Translations under genes and position numbers: made by a program
DNA from: Pseudomonas sp. St316
Lineage (GTDB): Bacteria; Pseudomonadota; Gammaproteobacteria; Pseudomonadales; Pseudomonadaceae
Reading direction: 5' to 3'
Assembly: GCF_018325905.1 (NCBI RefSeq)
Contig: NZ_AP021901.1
Coordinates: forward strand, 4,216,001-4,280,000
Length of the DNA: 64,000 nt
Notes under the pieces: model-generated
The model's database searches: none
What the model was told of the DNA's origin: nothing
The model's input: only the letters and a program-made list of their open reading frames with translations
Part shown: positions 1 through 8,530 of the stretch, in pieces
Position numbering within the stretch: position 1 is the first letter of the stretch
How the letters are laid out: every line of letters starts with the position of its first letter

Positions 1-149
1 CTGAGCTGCAGGTCCGGCAAATGTTGGCTACCAATACCGCCAGCCTGGTACTCGATCGACATGCCGGAGGTGCCGATGCTTCGCGTACCGTCGAACAAGG
101 CGACCCCGAGCCTGGCCGACTCAATGATGCTGACGCCAGGAACAAGTGA
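1..149 (+). CDS. 3' end of an ICE conjugation protein (TIGR03755-like), partial
   Basis: An open frame (codons from base 3) runs from the left edge to TGA at 147-149 and ends in ...GRLNDADARNK. The next gene starts 3 bases later, so it belongs to the same transcript. In ICEclc/PFGI-1-type elements the gene just before the small membrane protein and TraG-N is the TIGR03755 (PFL_4711-type) conjugation protein, and the position fits. Only about 48 residues are visible, so the family name rests mainly on gene order. Confidence 0.5.
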   Translation, partial: ELQVRQMLATNTASLVLDRHAGGADASRTVEQGDPEPGRLNDADARNK

Positions 150-152
150 GCC

Positions 153-461
153 ATGAAACGCTCACCGCTATTCACTTTGCTTTCAAGTCTAGGGATCGCC
201 GCAGGGATGATTCTGACCGCCGCACTGATCGCCTGGATCGGCTGCACTGCGCTGGGTAGTTTCGGGGGCTGGCAGCAAGCCTTGGAATCGATACGGCCTT
301 ATTTGCGGTGGTGGCGTGTCCTGCTTTACGGCGTTCTCTTTGCACTCTGGTGGGACCTGCTGAGGCGCCACCGACATCGACCACAGGACCGACTGCGCGT
401 GAAACGCGCCGGGACATTAGGGCTCTTGCTCTTTACCTGCGTCGAGCTCACTCGATTGTGA
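153..461 (+). CDS. small two-helix membrane protein of the ICE transfer region
   Basis: A 102-residue protein with two hydrophobic segments (about residues 8-35 and 53-67) separated by a short loop, and a basic stretch (RRHRHRPQDRLRVKR) before a third weakly hydrophobic tail. It starts 3 bases after the preceding stop and ends 10 bases before TraG-N, so translation is probably coupled. Small membrane proteins are usual at this place in ICEclc-type transfer operons. The role is unknown; an accessory part of the mating channel is an inference from position. Confidence 0.7.
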   Translation: MKRSPLFTLLSSLGIAAGMILTAALIAWIGCTALGSFGGWQQALESIRPYLRWWRVLLYGVLFALWWDLLRRHRHRPQDRLRVKRAGTLGLLLFTCVELTRL

Positions 462-471
462 GGTCACCACC

Positions 472-2013
472 ATGCTCATGAGCACTAACAGCTACCTGGA
501 GTTTTACCTTTCCCTGCTGGCCTGGATCATCAACAACGGTATCTGGAACATCCTATCCGATACTGGATTGTTCGCCGCACCCTTCGGCGCGATCATCTTG
601 CAAGAGTGGTTGTCTGCCCGCCAGCAAGGCGCGGATGAAGGCAACAAGGGATTGCTCTCGGTACCGAGGATCGAGAACCGGCTTTGGTTGGCCTACATCA
701 TCGTATTGTTCGGCTGCGCGCCGGTCTTTCCGTTAAACCTCTCTTCAATGGCGTTCGATGATGCAGCGAGCCAGCGCTGCGGCATCAGTGTGGCCAAGCC
801 AGCGGAAACCGCTTGGGGCACCACCTTCAACACCATCGGCGAACGCTCTGCCAACGTGCCAATCTGGTGGTTCCTGGTGCACGCCTTGAGCAAAGGAGTG
901 ACCGCTGCGGCCATCGCCTCCATCCCCTGCGCACCGGATATCCGGCAGATACGCATGGAGATCGACAGTTCTCGCATCGATAATCAGGTACTGCTACAGG
1001 AGGTCGCCGACTTCACTCGCGACTGCTACGGCTATTCCCGTTCTCGGCTGTTCACCAACCGTCCTCAGTTGGACAAGGCACAAAGTCATGATGCGTCCTG
1101 GATCGGCTCACGCTATTTTCTCGACACACCAGGCTACTACGACACCGATCGCTCGAGGACACCGCGAGTCAGTTGGCCCTACGATGAAACCCGCGATATT
1201 TCCTTGCCACGGCTGGAAAATGGCGCGGGCTACCCCACTTGCAAACAGTGGTGGGGGGACAGCGGAGTCGGGTTGCGAGAGCGCTTGATCGAGCAAGTCG
1301 ATCCTTCGCTGCTGACTCAGCTGAAAGGCTGGTTGACTGGTCGCTCAAGCAACGAGATCGAGGATGCCACCCTGCGCGAACTGGTCAGCCCACGCCAACA
1401 ATCGATGTCCATGTCGCCCGGACAGGTGTACCAGGACTACGGCTCCAGTGCTCGCGGTGGGTCGATCAATCAGGGGCTTAATAACCTGGCCACCAACACT
1501 GGGCTAGCCCTCGGTTCCTTCAGCAACTTCCCGGCGATGAACGCGCTACGCGCCGCTCTGCCGATGGTGCAGGCTTTCCTGATCATGGGCGTCATCATCA
1601 GCCTGCCACTGATCCTGCTGGTCAGTACCTACCAGCTAAAGACCGTCATGACGGTGACGTTCGCGCTGTTCACGCTGCACATGCTGACCTTCTGGTGGGA
1701 GCTGGCCCGTTGGATCGATTCCAGCATGCTCGATACCTTGTATAACCAAGTGTCGACTTCCAATCAGGTGCTGTTGTCGCTGCCGACATCCGGATTTATG
1801 GATGGAACGGTCACGGCGCAGGTGATTGAGTATGTGATGGGGGCAATGTTCATCGTACTGCCTATGCTGTTCCTTGGAGCTATGAGCTGGACAGGATATG
1901 CAGTAGGAAACGGGATTCAAGGCATGTTGGCGAACGGCAGCAAAGCAGCAAGTGATTCAGCAAGCAAAGGTACGGATCAAGTAGTGGGGGCGGCTAGCCG
2001 CTCAATTAGATGA
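472..2013 (+). CDS. TraG-N domain conjugal transfer protein
   Basis: A 513-residue membrane protein that matches the TraG N-terminal-domain proteins closing the transfer operon of ICEclc/PFGI-1-type elements. There are hydrophobic segments near residues 10-50, 75-95, a cluster at about 360-410 and one at 450-475, with a large, presumably periplasmic region between. TraG-N proteins of F-like systems act in mating-pair stabilisation and in excluding redundant transfer. A GAGG ribosome-binding site precedes ATG 472; ATG 478 is an alternative. The 3' end overlaps the convergent DUF3742 gene by 12 bases. Confidence 0.88.
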   Translation: MLMSTNSYLEFYLSLLAWIINNGIWNILSDTGLFAAPFGAIILQEWLSARQQGADEGNKGLLSVPRIENRLWLAYIIVLFGCAPVFPLNLSSMAFDDAASQRCGISVAKPAETAWGTTFNTIGERSANVPIWWFLVHALSKGVTAAAIASIPCAPDIRQIRMEIDSSRIDNQVLLQEVADFTRDCYGYSRSRLFTNRPQLDKAQSHDASWIGSRYFLDTPGYYDTDRSRTPRVSWPYDETRDISLPRLENGAGYPTCKQWWGDSGVGLRERLIEQVDPSLLTQLKGWLTGRSSNEIEDATLRELVSPRQQSMSMSPGQVYQDYGSSARGGSINQGLNNLATNTGLALGSFSNFPAMNALRAALPMVQAFLIMGVIISLPLILLVSTYQLKTVMTVTFALFTLHMLTFWWELARWIDSSMLDTLYNQVSTSNQVLLSLPTSGFMDGTVTAQVIEYVMGAMFIVLPMLFLGAMSWTGYAVGNGIQGMLANGSKAASDSASKGTDQVVGAASRSIR

Positions 2014-2400
2014 TTTGCTGTCGCCGATGTAATGCCCGTTGTCGTCGAAGTCACCGATGTAGAGGTCGGCACCAAGGTAGTCTGCCCCGGGTGCCGCCTC
2101 ATTAATATCCGCATCAATGGCAGTCTTGGACACCAGAAGTCCAATCACAGCGATCATCGTCACCACAGAAGCTACCAACCAGAAACCGATAAAGAGCAAC
2201 CCAAGGATGAGTGCCAGCTTCGTAACCAGAAAGCTCCCACGAACCAATAGCCCACCCGCAGGCATACCTGTCGCCACCGCACGTTTAGCCACACGAGATT
2301 CAAATCCTTTCAACCTGCGATAAACACGTTTTGCGGAGATACCGCATGCATAGGCCCAGCGGTGTGCGCGGGAGATCTGAAGTGGCTGCTGAGCCGGCAT
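2002..2400 (-). CDS. DUF3742 family protein
   Basis: A 132-residue protein. A basic N-terminal part (residues 1-50, many R and K) is followed by a long hydrophobic hairpin (about 55-100) and an acidic tail rich in D and G. This matches DUF3742, a family of small membrane proteins found almost only in ICEclc/PFGI-1-type elements, convergent to the TraG-N gene as here. The function is not known. The start at 2400 has a purine-rich AAGAGGG upstream. The gene runs opposite to the transfer operon and overlaps its end by 12 bases, so read-through in either direction would produce antisense RNA. Confidence 0.85.
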   Translation of the reverse strand: MPAQQPLQISRAHRWAYACGISAKRVYRRLKGFESRVAKRAVATGMPAGGLLVRGSFLVTKLALILGLLFIGFWLVASVVTMIAVIGLLVSKTAIDADINEAAPGADYLGADLYIGDFDDNGHYIGDSKSSN

Positions 2401-2850
2401 GATTGCGCCCTCTTCTGACCGTGTTCCTGTGGAAATCGAGATTACAGACTACTACTGAAAACCGCCCATGCTTAACCGTTTATCAGCTTGCTCGGTCGAA
2501 AAACTCTTCACTGGAAGACAGAAGACGCAGCTCGTGCACCAGCGCCTCTATGGCCGTTGACCCATGCATATCATCCAGCTACATAGAGGACACGGATCGC
2601 TGTTATCGACAGCACCTTCCCAGGTAGCCAGAGCCTTCAAAGCTACGTCACTCCGGTGATGGTTCCCCCCAAGTGCGATTAGCGTTCGGTGGCTCGCACG
2701 GTCACGCTTCACGGTGATGAACGCCTACTGCTCTCCCGAGCGTCTTTCGAGCTCTGCTCGTCCTAACCCCTCTTGTTGTTCTTCAACCCACCGCGGGGAA
2801 TTCTTTCCCCTATGGGACAGGTTTCTTCGCGCTATAAACGGAGGCACCCC
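2401..2850. other. 450-base gap between DUF3742 and the next ICE gene
   Basis: I find no convincing gene here. It must contain the divergent promoters of DUF3742 (minus) and of the gene at 2851 (plus). The last 65 bases hold the hairpin leader listed separately. The few short open frames have no ribosome-binding site and no family resemblance. Confidence 0.5.
2787..2816 (+). promoter_or_regulatory. 5' leader hairpin, copy A
   Basis: The motif CCCACCGCGGGGAA, TTCTT, TCCCC can fold with GGGGAA pairing to TTCCCC. It lies 35 bases before the ATG of the next gene. A closely related sequence sits at the same distance before the ArdC-like gene (3251-3276). Similar leaders before accessory genes are known to me from related Pseudomonas ICEs, so it is probably a shared post-transcriptional or promoter element. 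Confidence 0.45.
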
Positions 2851-3180
2851 ATGTCCGACTTACTCACAAGAGAAGCACTGAACACTCTGCGCTTGCCCGT
2901 TGTGTTCACTCCAGACGCGTGGCAACACGCAGTATTGCTCGATGGTTCAAATCATCCTGAAAAACTGCAGCTCGATAGGCTGAGCAACATCGTACGCACA
3001 GCCTTCAAAGCTCACCTGGCCGATCCAAACGCACCCTACGTGGTGTTCGAGATAGCCAAGTTCGGCTCAGTGAGTGATGCAGAACATGAACCATTGCTGC
3101 GACTGAGCCTCAGCCTACTTCAGGCACCAGACCAACCTAACGCCTTACTGATAGCGCTTGCGGAAGAGCAGCAACGCTAA
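2851..3180 (+). CDS. conserved ICE hypothetical protein
   Basis: A 109-residue acidic soluble protein with no signal peptide, membrane segment or recognisable catalytic motif. I do not recognise the family. The ATG at 2851 is preceded by a good ribosome-binding site (GGAGGCACCCC) and is preferred over an upstream in-frame ATG at 2773, which would lie inside the leader hairpin region. It is followed after 131 bases by the ArdC-like gene, and both genes share the same leader hairpin, so they probably belong to one regulon of genes expressed on entry into a new host (inference). Confidence 0.72.
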   Translation: MSDLLTREALNTLRLPVVFTPDAWQHAVLLDGSNHPEKLQLDRLSNIVRTAFKAHLADPNAPYVVFEIAKFGSVSDAEHEPLLRLSLSLLQAPDQPNALLIALAEEQQR

Positions 3181-3250
3181 ACGCAAACGGCCATACCTGG
3201 CCACTGATCCAACTCAGGCTATACGCAGTCCTGCACCAATCCAACCAATA

Positions 3251-3276
3251 CCCACCGGGGAACCCTTCCCGACGGG
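3251..3276 (+). promoter_or_regulatory. 5' leader hairpin, copy B
   Basis: CCCACCGGGGAA, CCC, TTCCC followed by GACGGG: the same design as the element at 2787-2816, with a GGGAA/TTCCC stem, ending 35 bases before ATG 3312. Two copies at the same distance from two start codons argue for a function and not for chance. Confidence 0.45.
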
Positions 3277-3311
3277 AAAGGCGTTCCTCCGTTTTCTCCG
3301 AGGAAAATGCC

Positions 3312-4274
3312 ATGCGCAACATCTACCAAGACGTGACTGACAAGATCGTTACCGCGTTAGACCAAGGCGTAGCGCCCTGGATCAAACCCTGGTCCTCAAA
3401 TGGCTCAACTGACGTCGCTCATCACCAGCCCTATCCCATCAACGCCATTACGCAGCGTCCCTATTCGGGCATCAATTTACCGTTGCTCTGGGCCGAGGCC
3501 AGGTTGCAGGGGTTCACTCAAGATCGCTGGCTCACCTTCAACCAAGCCAAAAAAGCCGGAGGGCACATCCGTAAGGGTGAGCACAGCACCCTGGCAGTGC
3601 TCTACAAACCGATGGAGCGCGAGGAACAGACCGAATCAGGCCAACCCGTACTTGATGAGAACGGTCAGCCCAAGGTCGCTCACTTTGGCATTCTCAGGAC
3701 GCATTTTCTGTTCAACATCGAGCAAACGGAGGGGCTCGAAACGCTCAACGAAACGGTGCTCGATACGGAATCGAGCGATCCCTTCTTCCTCAACAGTGCT
3801 GCCGAAAGCCTGTTGCTAAGTTCGGGCGCGAATATCATTCATCGATTTGCCGACGAAGCCGTTTACCACCCGATCAGGGATCTCATCCAACTGCCGACAA
3901 AATCGCAATTCCACGATCAAGGTGGATACTACGCCACTGCACTTCACGAGCTGACGCACTGGACCGGACACCACTCTCGATTGCAGCGCGAAGGCGTGAC
4001 CTCTCCGTGTCCCTTTGGCTCGCCAGCCTATGCATTTGAAGAGTTGATCGCCGAAATGGGCGCCGCTTTTTTATGTGCCTACGCCGGTATACGGGGAGAG
4101 CTTCGGCACGAGGGCTATATCGACTCCTGGCTCGGCCTGCTCAAGGCTGACAACCGCGCGATTTTCCGCGCCAGTGGCCAGGCCCGATGCGCTTCAGAGT
4201 ATGTGCTCAACCTGGAGCAGCAACGGAAGCAGACGGTAATGGATGACTCGCGATGCATGAACGATGGAGCTTGA
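3312..4274 (+). CDS. ardC: ArdC-like antirestriction / ssDNA-binding protein with zincin domain
   Basis: A 320-residue protein. Residues 1-145 match the ArdC N-terminal ssDNA-binding domain (DUF1738; QGVAPWIKPW and GGHIRKGE motifs). Residues 195-290 form a zinc metallopeptidase-like domain with HELTH at 212-216 and a downstream EELIAEMGAAF helix (242-252) supplying the third metal ligand. ArdC proteins of conjugative plasmids protect entering single-stranded DNA from host restriction. ATG 3312 follows a GAGGAAAATGCC site. A strong terminator lies 30 bases after the stop, so the unit ends here. The protease activity is unproven in this family. Confidence 0.85.
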   Translation: MRNIYQDVTDKIVTALDQGVAPWIKPWSSNGSTDVAHHQPYPINAITQRPYSGINLPLLWAEARLQGFTQDRWLTFNQAKKAGGHIRKGEHSTLAVLYKPMEREEQTESGQPVLDENGQPKVAHFGILRTHFLFNIEQTEGLETLNETVLDTESSDPFFLNSAAESLLLSSGANIIHRFADEAVYHPIRDLIQLPTKSQFHDQGGYYATALHELTHWTGHHSRLQREGVTSPCPFGSPAYAFEELIAEMGAAFLCAYAGIRGELRHEGYIDSWLGLLKADNRAIFRASGQARCASEYVLNLEQQRKQTVMDDSRCMNDGA

Positions 4275-4304
4275 TCGTCACCCCACCGCTGCAAACGCTT
4301 CATA

Positions 4305-4331
4305 GGGTCCAACACGAGTTGGACCCTTTTT
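4305..4331 (+). terminator. intrinsic terminator after the ArdC-like gene
   Basis: A perfect 8-bp stem, GGGTCCAA / TTGGACCC, with a 6-base loop and a run of five T. It lies 30 bases past the stop codon at 4274. Confidence 0.88.
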
Positions 4332-4408
4332 CTATGCCCAGAAAAATCCCCACACTGCGGTGCTCTGACGCAAAGAACATTAGGTAATCCCGTAACCGCG
4401 GTACGCCG

Positions 4409-4603
4409 TTACGTATCCAGATTCTCAGCCAGGTAATCCACCAGATCGAGTGGACTTCGGCTGTCGATCACCTTGTAGATTAGATCACGTTTGCTGCGCG
4501 GTAGCTTCTTGACCACGCTCTTCGCCGAGGCCCTAACGGCTTCGTCTGTTCCATGGATACGTGCCGCGAGCAGCAGTATGAGCGTGGCGTCAGTGAGGTT
4601 CAT
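4409..4603 (-). CDS. small conserved ICE hypothetical protein
   Basis: A 64-residue protein, MNLTDATLILLL..., ending in LVDYLAENLDT. It is helical, with a basic middle (SAKSVVKKLPRSKRDLIYK). The start at 4603 is chosen because the longer frame (to 4732) begins with Cys-rich sequence and runs through the probable promoter/oriT region. Downstream an inverted repeat (CGTAAC / GTTACG, 4390-4413) could end the transcript but lacks a U tract. The gene is divergent from the relaxase gene. It may be a small regulator, though nothing in the sequence proves it. Confidence 0.55.
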   Translation of the reverse strand: MNLTDATLILLLAARIHGTDEAVRASAKSVVKKLPRSKRDLIYKVIDSRSPLDLVDYLAENLDT

Positions 4604-4831
4604 GGCAAGACCCGATAAAATTCGCACCGCAGTGTACCGACACTTTCCTTTTTCGTACCAGCATGCGCATCCAACAAAACGGCACCAGGACAAATCGATA
4701 TTCCGATTGCCGCACAAAGGGAAACGCGTCAAAAGGACCGGTAAGGGTTGGAAGGGAATGGGGAGTCAAGGGTAAGAGCCCTATCCGAAAAGGCTAAAAG
4801 GCCACTGACTCTGCTAGTTCCCGGGAGGACC
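4604..4831. other. intergenic region before the relaxase gene; candidate oriT
   Basis: A 228-base gene-free stretch directly upstream of the MobH relaxase. It contains AGTGT-N4-ACACT (4631-4644) and AATCG-N6-CGATT (4693-4708), then G-rich sequence. Origins of transfer in MobH elements often lie beside the relaxase gene, and small inverted repeats are typical of them. No nick site can be fixed by eye. The same stretch must also carry the two divergent promoters. Confidence 0.3.
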
Positions 4832-6559
4832 ATGATGCTCAGTCTGTTTCGGCACAAAAGGCAAAAGCCTCCTCCGCCACCAACCGTAAACGTCGCCGAT
4901 GGGTACCTGCCCATCGAATCGTCCCAGAGCTTGTTAGCAGCCGAGCATCGGCGCCAGTTGCTTGATCGCATTTGGCAGTACACCGCCCTCTCCCATCCAC
5001 AGTTCAGCCAGCTCTATTTAAATCCGATCCATCGCTACGCCGAGCTGGCCCAGCAGCTTCCAGCCAGCGAGACGCACCACCATGCTTATCTTGGCGGCAT
5101 GCTCGACCATGGGTTGGAGCTTGTCGCTTGTAGTTTGAAACTGCGTCAGTCGTATCTGCTGCCGACCGGTGCCGCACCCGAAGACCAAGCCGCTCAGACC
5201 GACGCTTGGTCCGCAGGCATCGCCTACGGCGCCCTGCTGCATGACATCGGCAAGATTGCCGTTGACCTGCTGGTCGAGCTCCAAGACGGTAGTGTCTGGC
5301 ATCCTTGGCAGGGATCCCTGGATCAGCCCTACCGTTTCCGTTATATCAAGGGTCGTGACTACCATCTGCACGGCGCCGCCACAGGCTTGCTCTGCACCCA
5401 GATTCTCGACCGTCCAATCCTCGATTGGCTCAGTGGATTTCCATCGCTCTGGGCCAGTTTTCTGTATGTCCTGGCGGGTCAGTACGAACGTGCCGGCGTG
5501 CTGGGAGAATTGGTGACGCAGGCCGACCGTGTCTCCACCGCACAGAACATCGGCGGCAACCCGAGCAAGGCGCTGCAAGCACCGATTCATTCGCTGCAAC
5601 ATCACTTGATCGGCGGACTGCGCCATCTGGTTCAGCACGAACTGAAACTCAACCAGCCAGGTGCCGCGGGATGGCTGACCCAGGACGCGCTCTGGCTCGT
5701 CAGCAAGACGGTCACGGACAAGCTGCGAGCCTATCTGCTGTCGCAATCGATTGAAGGCATTCCCTCGTCCAATCTCGCGGTTTTTGACGAGCTGCAGTCA
5801 CATGGATTGGTTGAGTCTACGCCGGAAGGCAAAGCCATCTGGACCGCGCTTGTGACACAGAGAACCTGGCAGCAGAGTTTCACCTTTCTGCGTCTTCAAC
5901 CCGCACTGATTTGGGGGAACGAAGACCGGCCCGAGGCTTTCAGTGGAACGGTGAGCATAGCGGCTCATGAACACTCAGCTGACTCCCCGATACTAACGCT
6001 AACACCCGAGAGAGCCAGTGCAAAATCAGGTCAAAGTCAATCGCAGCCGGATACCTTGACGGTAGAGGATGCCGATTGCCTTGGTACGCTGCTGGACATG
6101 TTCGAGCTGGATGAGCCTGAGGCCAGTGACACACTGTCAGAAAGCGCTGTCCAAGCTTCAACGCTTCAATCGGATAATCCAGGCCAGACATTCCTGAATT
6201 GGGTCAAGGAAGGCATTCTGAGCCACAAACTGATCATCAACGACAGCAAGGCCAAAATCCACACGGTGGGTGGCAGCGTATTTTTGGTCACGCCGGGCCT
6301 TTTTCAACGCTATGCGCAGGAGTTTCCAGGCGTTTCGCAGGGTTCAGATCGGGAAATTGAAGAATGGCGTTGGGTGCAGAAACAGTTCGAGAAGCTGAAG
6401 GTTCACAGGAAGCGAGACAACGGTCTGAATATATGGGCATGCCGAGTGCAAGGCCCAAGAAAGAGAACCACCCTGAAGGGGTATCTGATTGAGGAACCGA
6501 AATTACTTTTTGAATTAATACCACCAGATAATCCTTTCCTTCAAATCGAAGAGTCTTAA
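4832..6559 (+). CDS. MobH family relaxase (TraI-like)
   Basis: A 575-residue protein. The N-terminal half has the HD-type metal-binding motifs of MobH relaxases: THHHAYLGGMLDHGLE (81-96) and LLHDIGK (135-141). The C-terminal 100 residues (GQTFLNWVKEGILSHKL...) match the DUF1528 C-terminal domain found in these proteins; the centre is a less conserved linker. MobH relaxases nick the ICE at oriT and lead the strand into the recipient. ATG 4832 is chosen for its GGGAGGAC ribosome-binding site; a longer frame reaches 4748 without one. It is one of the most reliable ICE markers in the window. Confidence 0.9.
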   Translation: MMLSLFRHKRQKPPPPPTVNVADGYLPIESSQSLLAAEHRRQLLDRIWQYTALSHPQFSQLYLNPIHRYAELAQQLPASETHHHAYLGGMLDHGLELVACSLKLRQSYLLPTGAAPEDQAAQTDAWSAGIAYGALLHDIGKIAVDLLVELQDGSVWHPWQGSLDQPYRFRYIKGRDYHLHGAATGLLCTQILDRPILDWLSGFPSLWASFLYVLAGQYERAGVLGELVTQADRVSTAQNIGGNPSKALQAPIHSLQHHLIGGLRHLVQHELKLNQPGAAGWLTQDALWLVSKTVTDKLRAYLLSQSIEGIPSSNLAVFDELQSHGLVESTPEGKAIWTALVTQRTWQQSFTFLRLQPALIWGNEDRPEAFSGTVSIAAHEHSADSPILTLTPERASAKSGQSQSQPDTLTVEDADCLGTLLDMFELDEPEASDTLSESAVQASTLQSDNPGQTFLNWVKEGILSHKLIINDSKAKIHTVGGSVFLVTPGLFQRYAQEFPGVSQGSDREIEEWRWVQKQFEKLKVHRKRDNGLNIWACRVQGPRKRTTLKGYLIEEPKLLFELIPPDNPFLQIEES

Positions 6560-6667
6560 ATTTTCGTGGCATGGAAGCGTTGTTACTTTCACCACCCAAT
6601 TGCACGTTTTTTACTCTGTATTATCGGATTCGGCATCTCACCACGCTGGTTCGTGTGGCCAAGCCCG

Positions 6668-6913
6668 ATGCAGCGTGGCAGAGGTACAAGCCACCGTCGG
6701 GTATCAACCCTGGAAATTCTGCGGGCGTATCCTACCAACACCGAGTCCCAGAACATTGGAGAAATCATCGAGCGCACCGGCTTGCCCAAATCCACGACCA
6801 GCCGTTCGACTCGTACCCTGATCCACAGCGACATGCTGGTATACGACGGTCAGCGCAGAGCTTATCTCCAGCCGTCTAGATCTGCGCGAGCATGGATGCT
6901 GTCTGAGGCTTAG
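6668..6913 (+). pseudogene. IclR-type winged-helix fragment
   Basis: About 81 residues. The core STLEILRAYP...IGEIIERTGLPKSTTSR resembles the DNA-binding N-terminus of IclR regulators, but the effector-binding domain of about 170 residues is missing and the sequence stops shortly after the wing. Frame upstream of ATG 6668 (to 6566) is low in GC and looks non-coding. The stop overlaps the end of the convergent membrane protein gene by 4 bases. It is most likely a truncated remnant; a small stand-alone regulator is possible. Confidence 0.5.
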
Positions 6914-7866
6914 CCAGGTCGTACTTGTCCGGACAACGTGTTTAAGTAGGTGTCAACGCGCTGGATAATAGGATCTGTCATCTGTTTAATAGAGGGTATA
7001 GGCGTAATGGCAGGGTGATTTCCCTGCTGCTCAAAGTCTTCAATTTGTTTTTTCACTACTATCTCAATACTGTTATCGGCCAACTCCTTGCCGACCGCAA
7101 TAAAACCGTTATCTAGCGGATGGACACGCTCACCTCTTTGCACACCCGGATAGTTAACGGCAGGCTGAAAATCGCTGAGGACGGCTATAAGTCTGACCGA
7201 GGAGTATATCCACGGCTGAAAACCACTAGCGAGCGACCCATATAGATTCATTAAAATCATTCCGCTAAAAAGCGCACCCATCGAATGCCCCTGCACATCG
7301 AGAAAACTGAACCTGCCTGACGCCACTTTACTCCACGCTTTGCGCAGGTACGGTAGAACTTTAACAATACTCAGCAGGTTCGCAACAATAGACAAGGGAA
7401 TTAAAAATAACACGCCCAACCCAGCACCGATTAAAAGTAGGACTCCAAGCAACATGAATATAAAGGCTGCCAATAGTACCCATGCCGGAATGTAAAATAC
7501 AAGAACTAGGAATCCGACTGTGATATCAAATGACTGTGGCGGCAGTCCCAAGGCCTCAGCCACAACCCACCTAGAAACTACTGTAGAAATTAACAACACC
7601 AATAAATGAAGTAGAATAATTGGCGTTTTACCAAAAGGCTTATCCCACACAGAGATAAACCAACGATATACTCTCAGACACGCGAACATGAAGCCGACAA
7701 CAAACCCTAAGGAAGCAATAAAAACAGCATAATTTAATATTTTAACACCCATAAAAACCGACAAAAACATCGCAACCACCGTAACGGCGATGGAAAAACT
7801 GTAAAAGCGCCCCGACCAGTTCATGTTTTTGTATTTAACTTTCAACGTTCCCCACTGCAACATCAT
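6910..7866 (-). CDS. multi-pass membrane protein, AT-rich, unknown
   Basis: A 318-residue protein with about five to six hydrophobic segments in the first 190 residues (near 22-65, 84-105, 125-150, 155-185), then a soluble C-terminal region of about 130 residues with one GHSMGALFSG patch (lipase-elbow-like, G-x-S-x-G, about residues 192-202). The gene is visibly lower in GC than its neighbours, with codons such as ATA and AAT frequent, so it probably came from outside. A GGAG site precedes the ATGATG start. I do not recognise a family. The G-x-S-x-G motif behind a membrane domain suggests a membrane-anchored hydrolase, as in some toxin effectors, but no Asp/His partners can be assigned. Confidence 0.7.
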   Translation of the reverse strand: MMLQWGTLKVKYKNMNWSGRFYSFSIAVTVVAMFLSVFMGVKILNYAVFIASLGFVVGFMFACLRVYRWFISVWDKPFGKTPIILLHLLVLLISTVVSRWVVAEALGLPPQSFDITVGFLVLVFYIPAWVLLAAFIFMLLGVLLLIGAGLGVLFLIPLSIVANLLSIVKVLPYLRKAWSKVASGRFSFLDVQGHSMGALFSGMILMNLYGSLASGFQPWIYSSVRLIAVLSDFQPAVNYPGVQRGERVHPLDNGFIAVGKELADNSIEIVVKKQIEDFEQQGNHPAITPIPSIKQMTDPIIQRVDTYLNTLSGQVRPG

Positions 7867-8530
7867 GCATCTCCATTATTAAAAATTTGATGTCAACCAG
7901 ACAGCTTGCAGATGTTCGCCGGTTTTGCACGTTATTATCCATGCCTAACACAAGCAGACCACGTAATATTTGCTTCAGAAAGAGCTTCAAGTGCTGAAGG
8001 GGAGCATAACGAATCGTCGGTGGCGATGTAGCTGTGCACCTGACAGGCACGGCGTAGCAGTTGCTACGGGGTTTTGATGCTTTGCTGGCTTAGCAGAATC
8101 AGGCACGAAACACTCCCCAGCACCGGCAGGAGAGGCCAAATGGCTGGATGAGGTCTAGCAGGATATCTCGCCACTGATCGTTGACAGGGGCTTCTGTTAT
8201 CGCAGTTAAATCATTTTCATGGCGTCTTATCAGACAAAATCTTGGGATGACACGTGCTCACGCTCCGTTCGAGAAAGCTATTAGCCAAGCATGGGACCCG
8301 CCCTTCCCTCGGCACTGTGGATTGATGGCGTATGCACTCTAGATGAGCAATCAGAGAGCGTTGTCCGCCGCCTCGCCATCAGCGGCATCCCAACTTACTC
8401 CAATGATGTGCTGGAACAAGTTCTTATCACCAACCCAGTCCGCCCAATGTGGCTTATCCCCTCACTGTTGAGCTAGCCTGATGATCTGTGGCTTACTGCT
8501 AATCAGTAGGTCGACCAGCCAAGGACAGCT
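7867..8530. other. gene-poor stretch of decayed DNA
   Basis: About 660 bases with no gene I can support. Short frames (for example 8291-8476 plus, 7835-8050 minus) lack ribosome-binding sites and family likeness. It leads into a clearly frameshifted gene, so it is probably debris from earlier insertions and deletions. Confidence 0.5.

Noticed and set aside
7835..8050. 71-codon minus-strand frame
   Set aside because: No ribosome-binding site, overlaps the start of the membrane protein gene and shows no protein-like composition.
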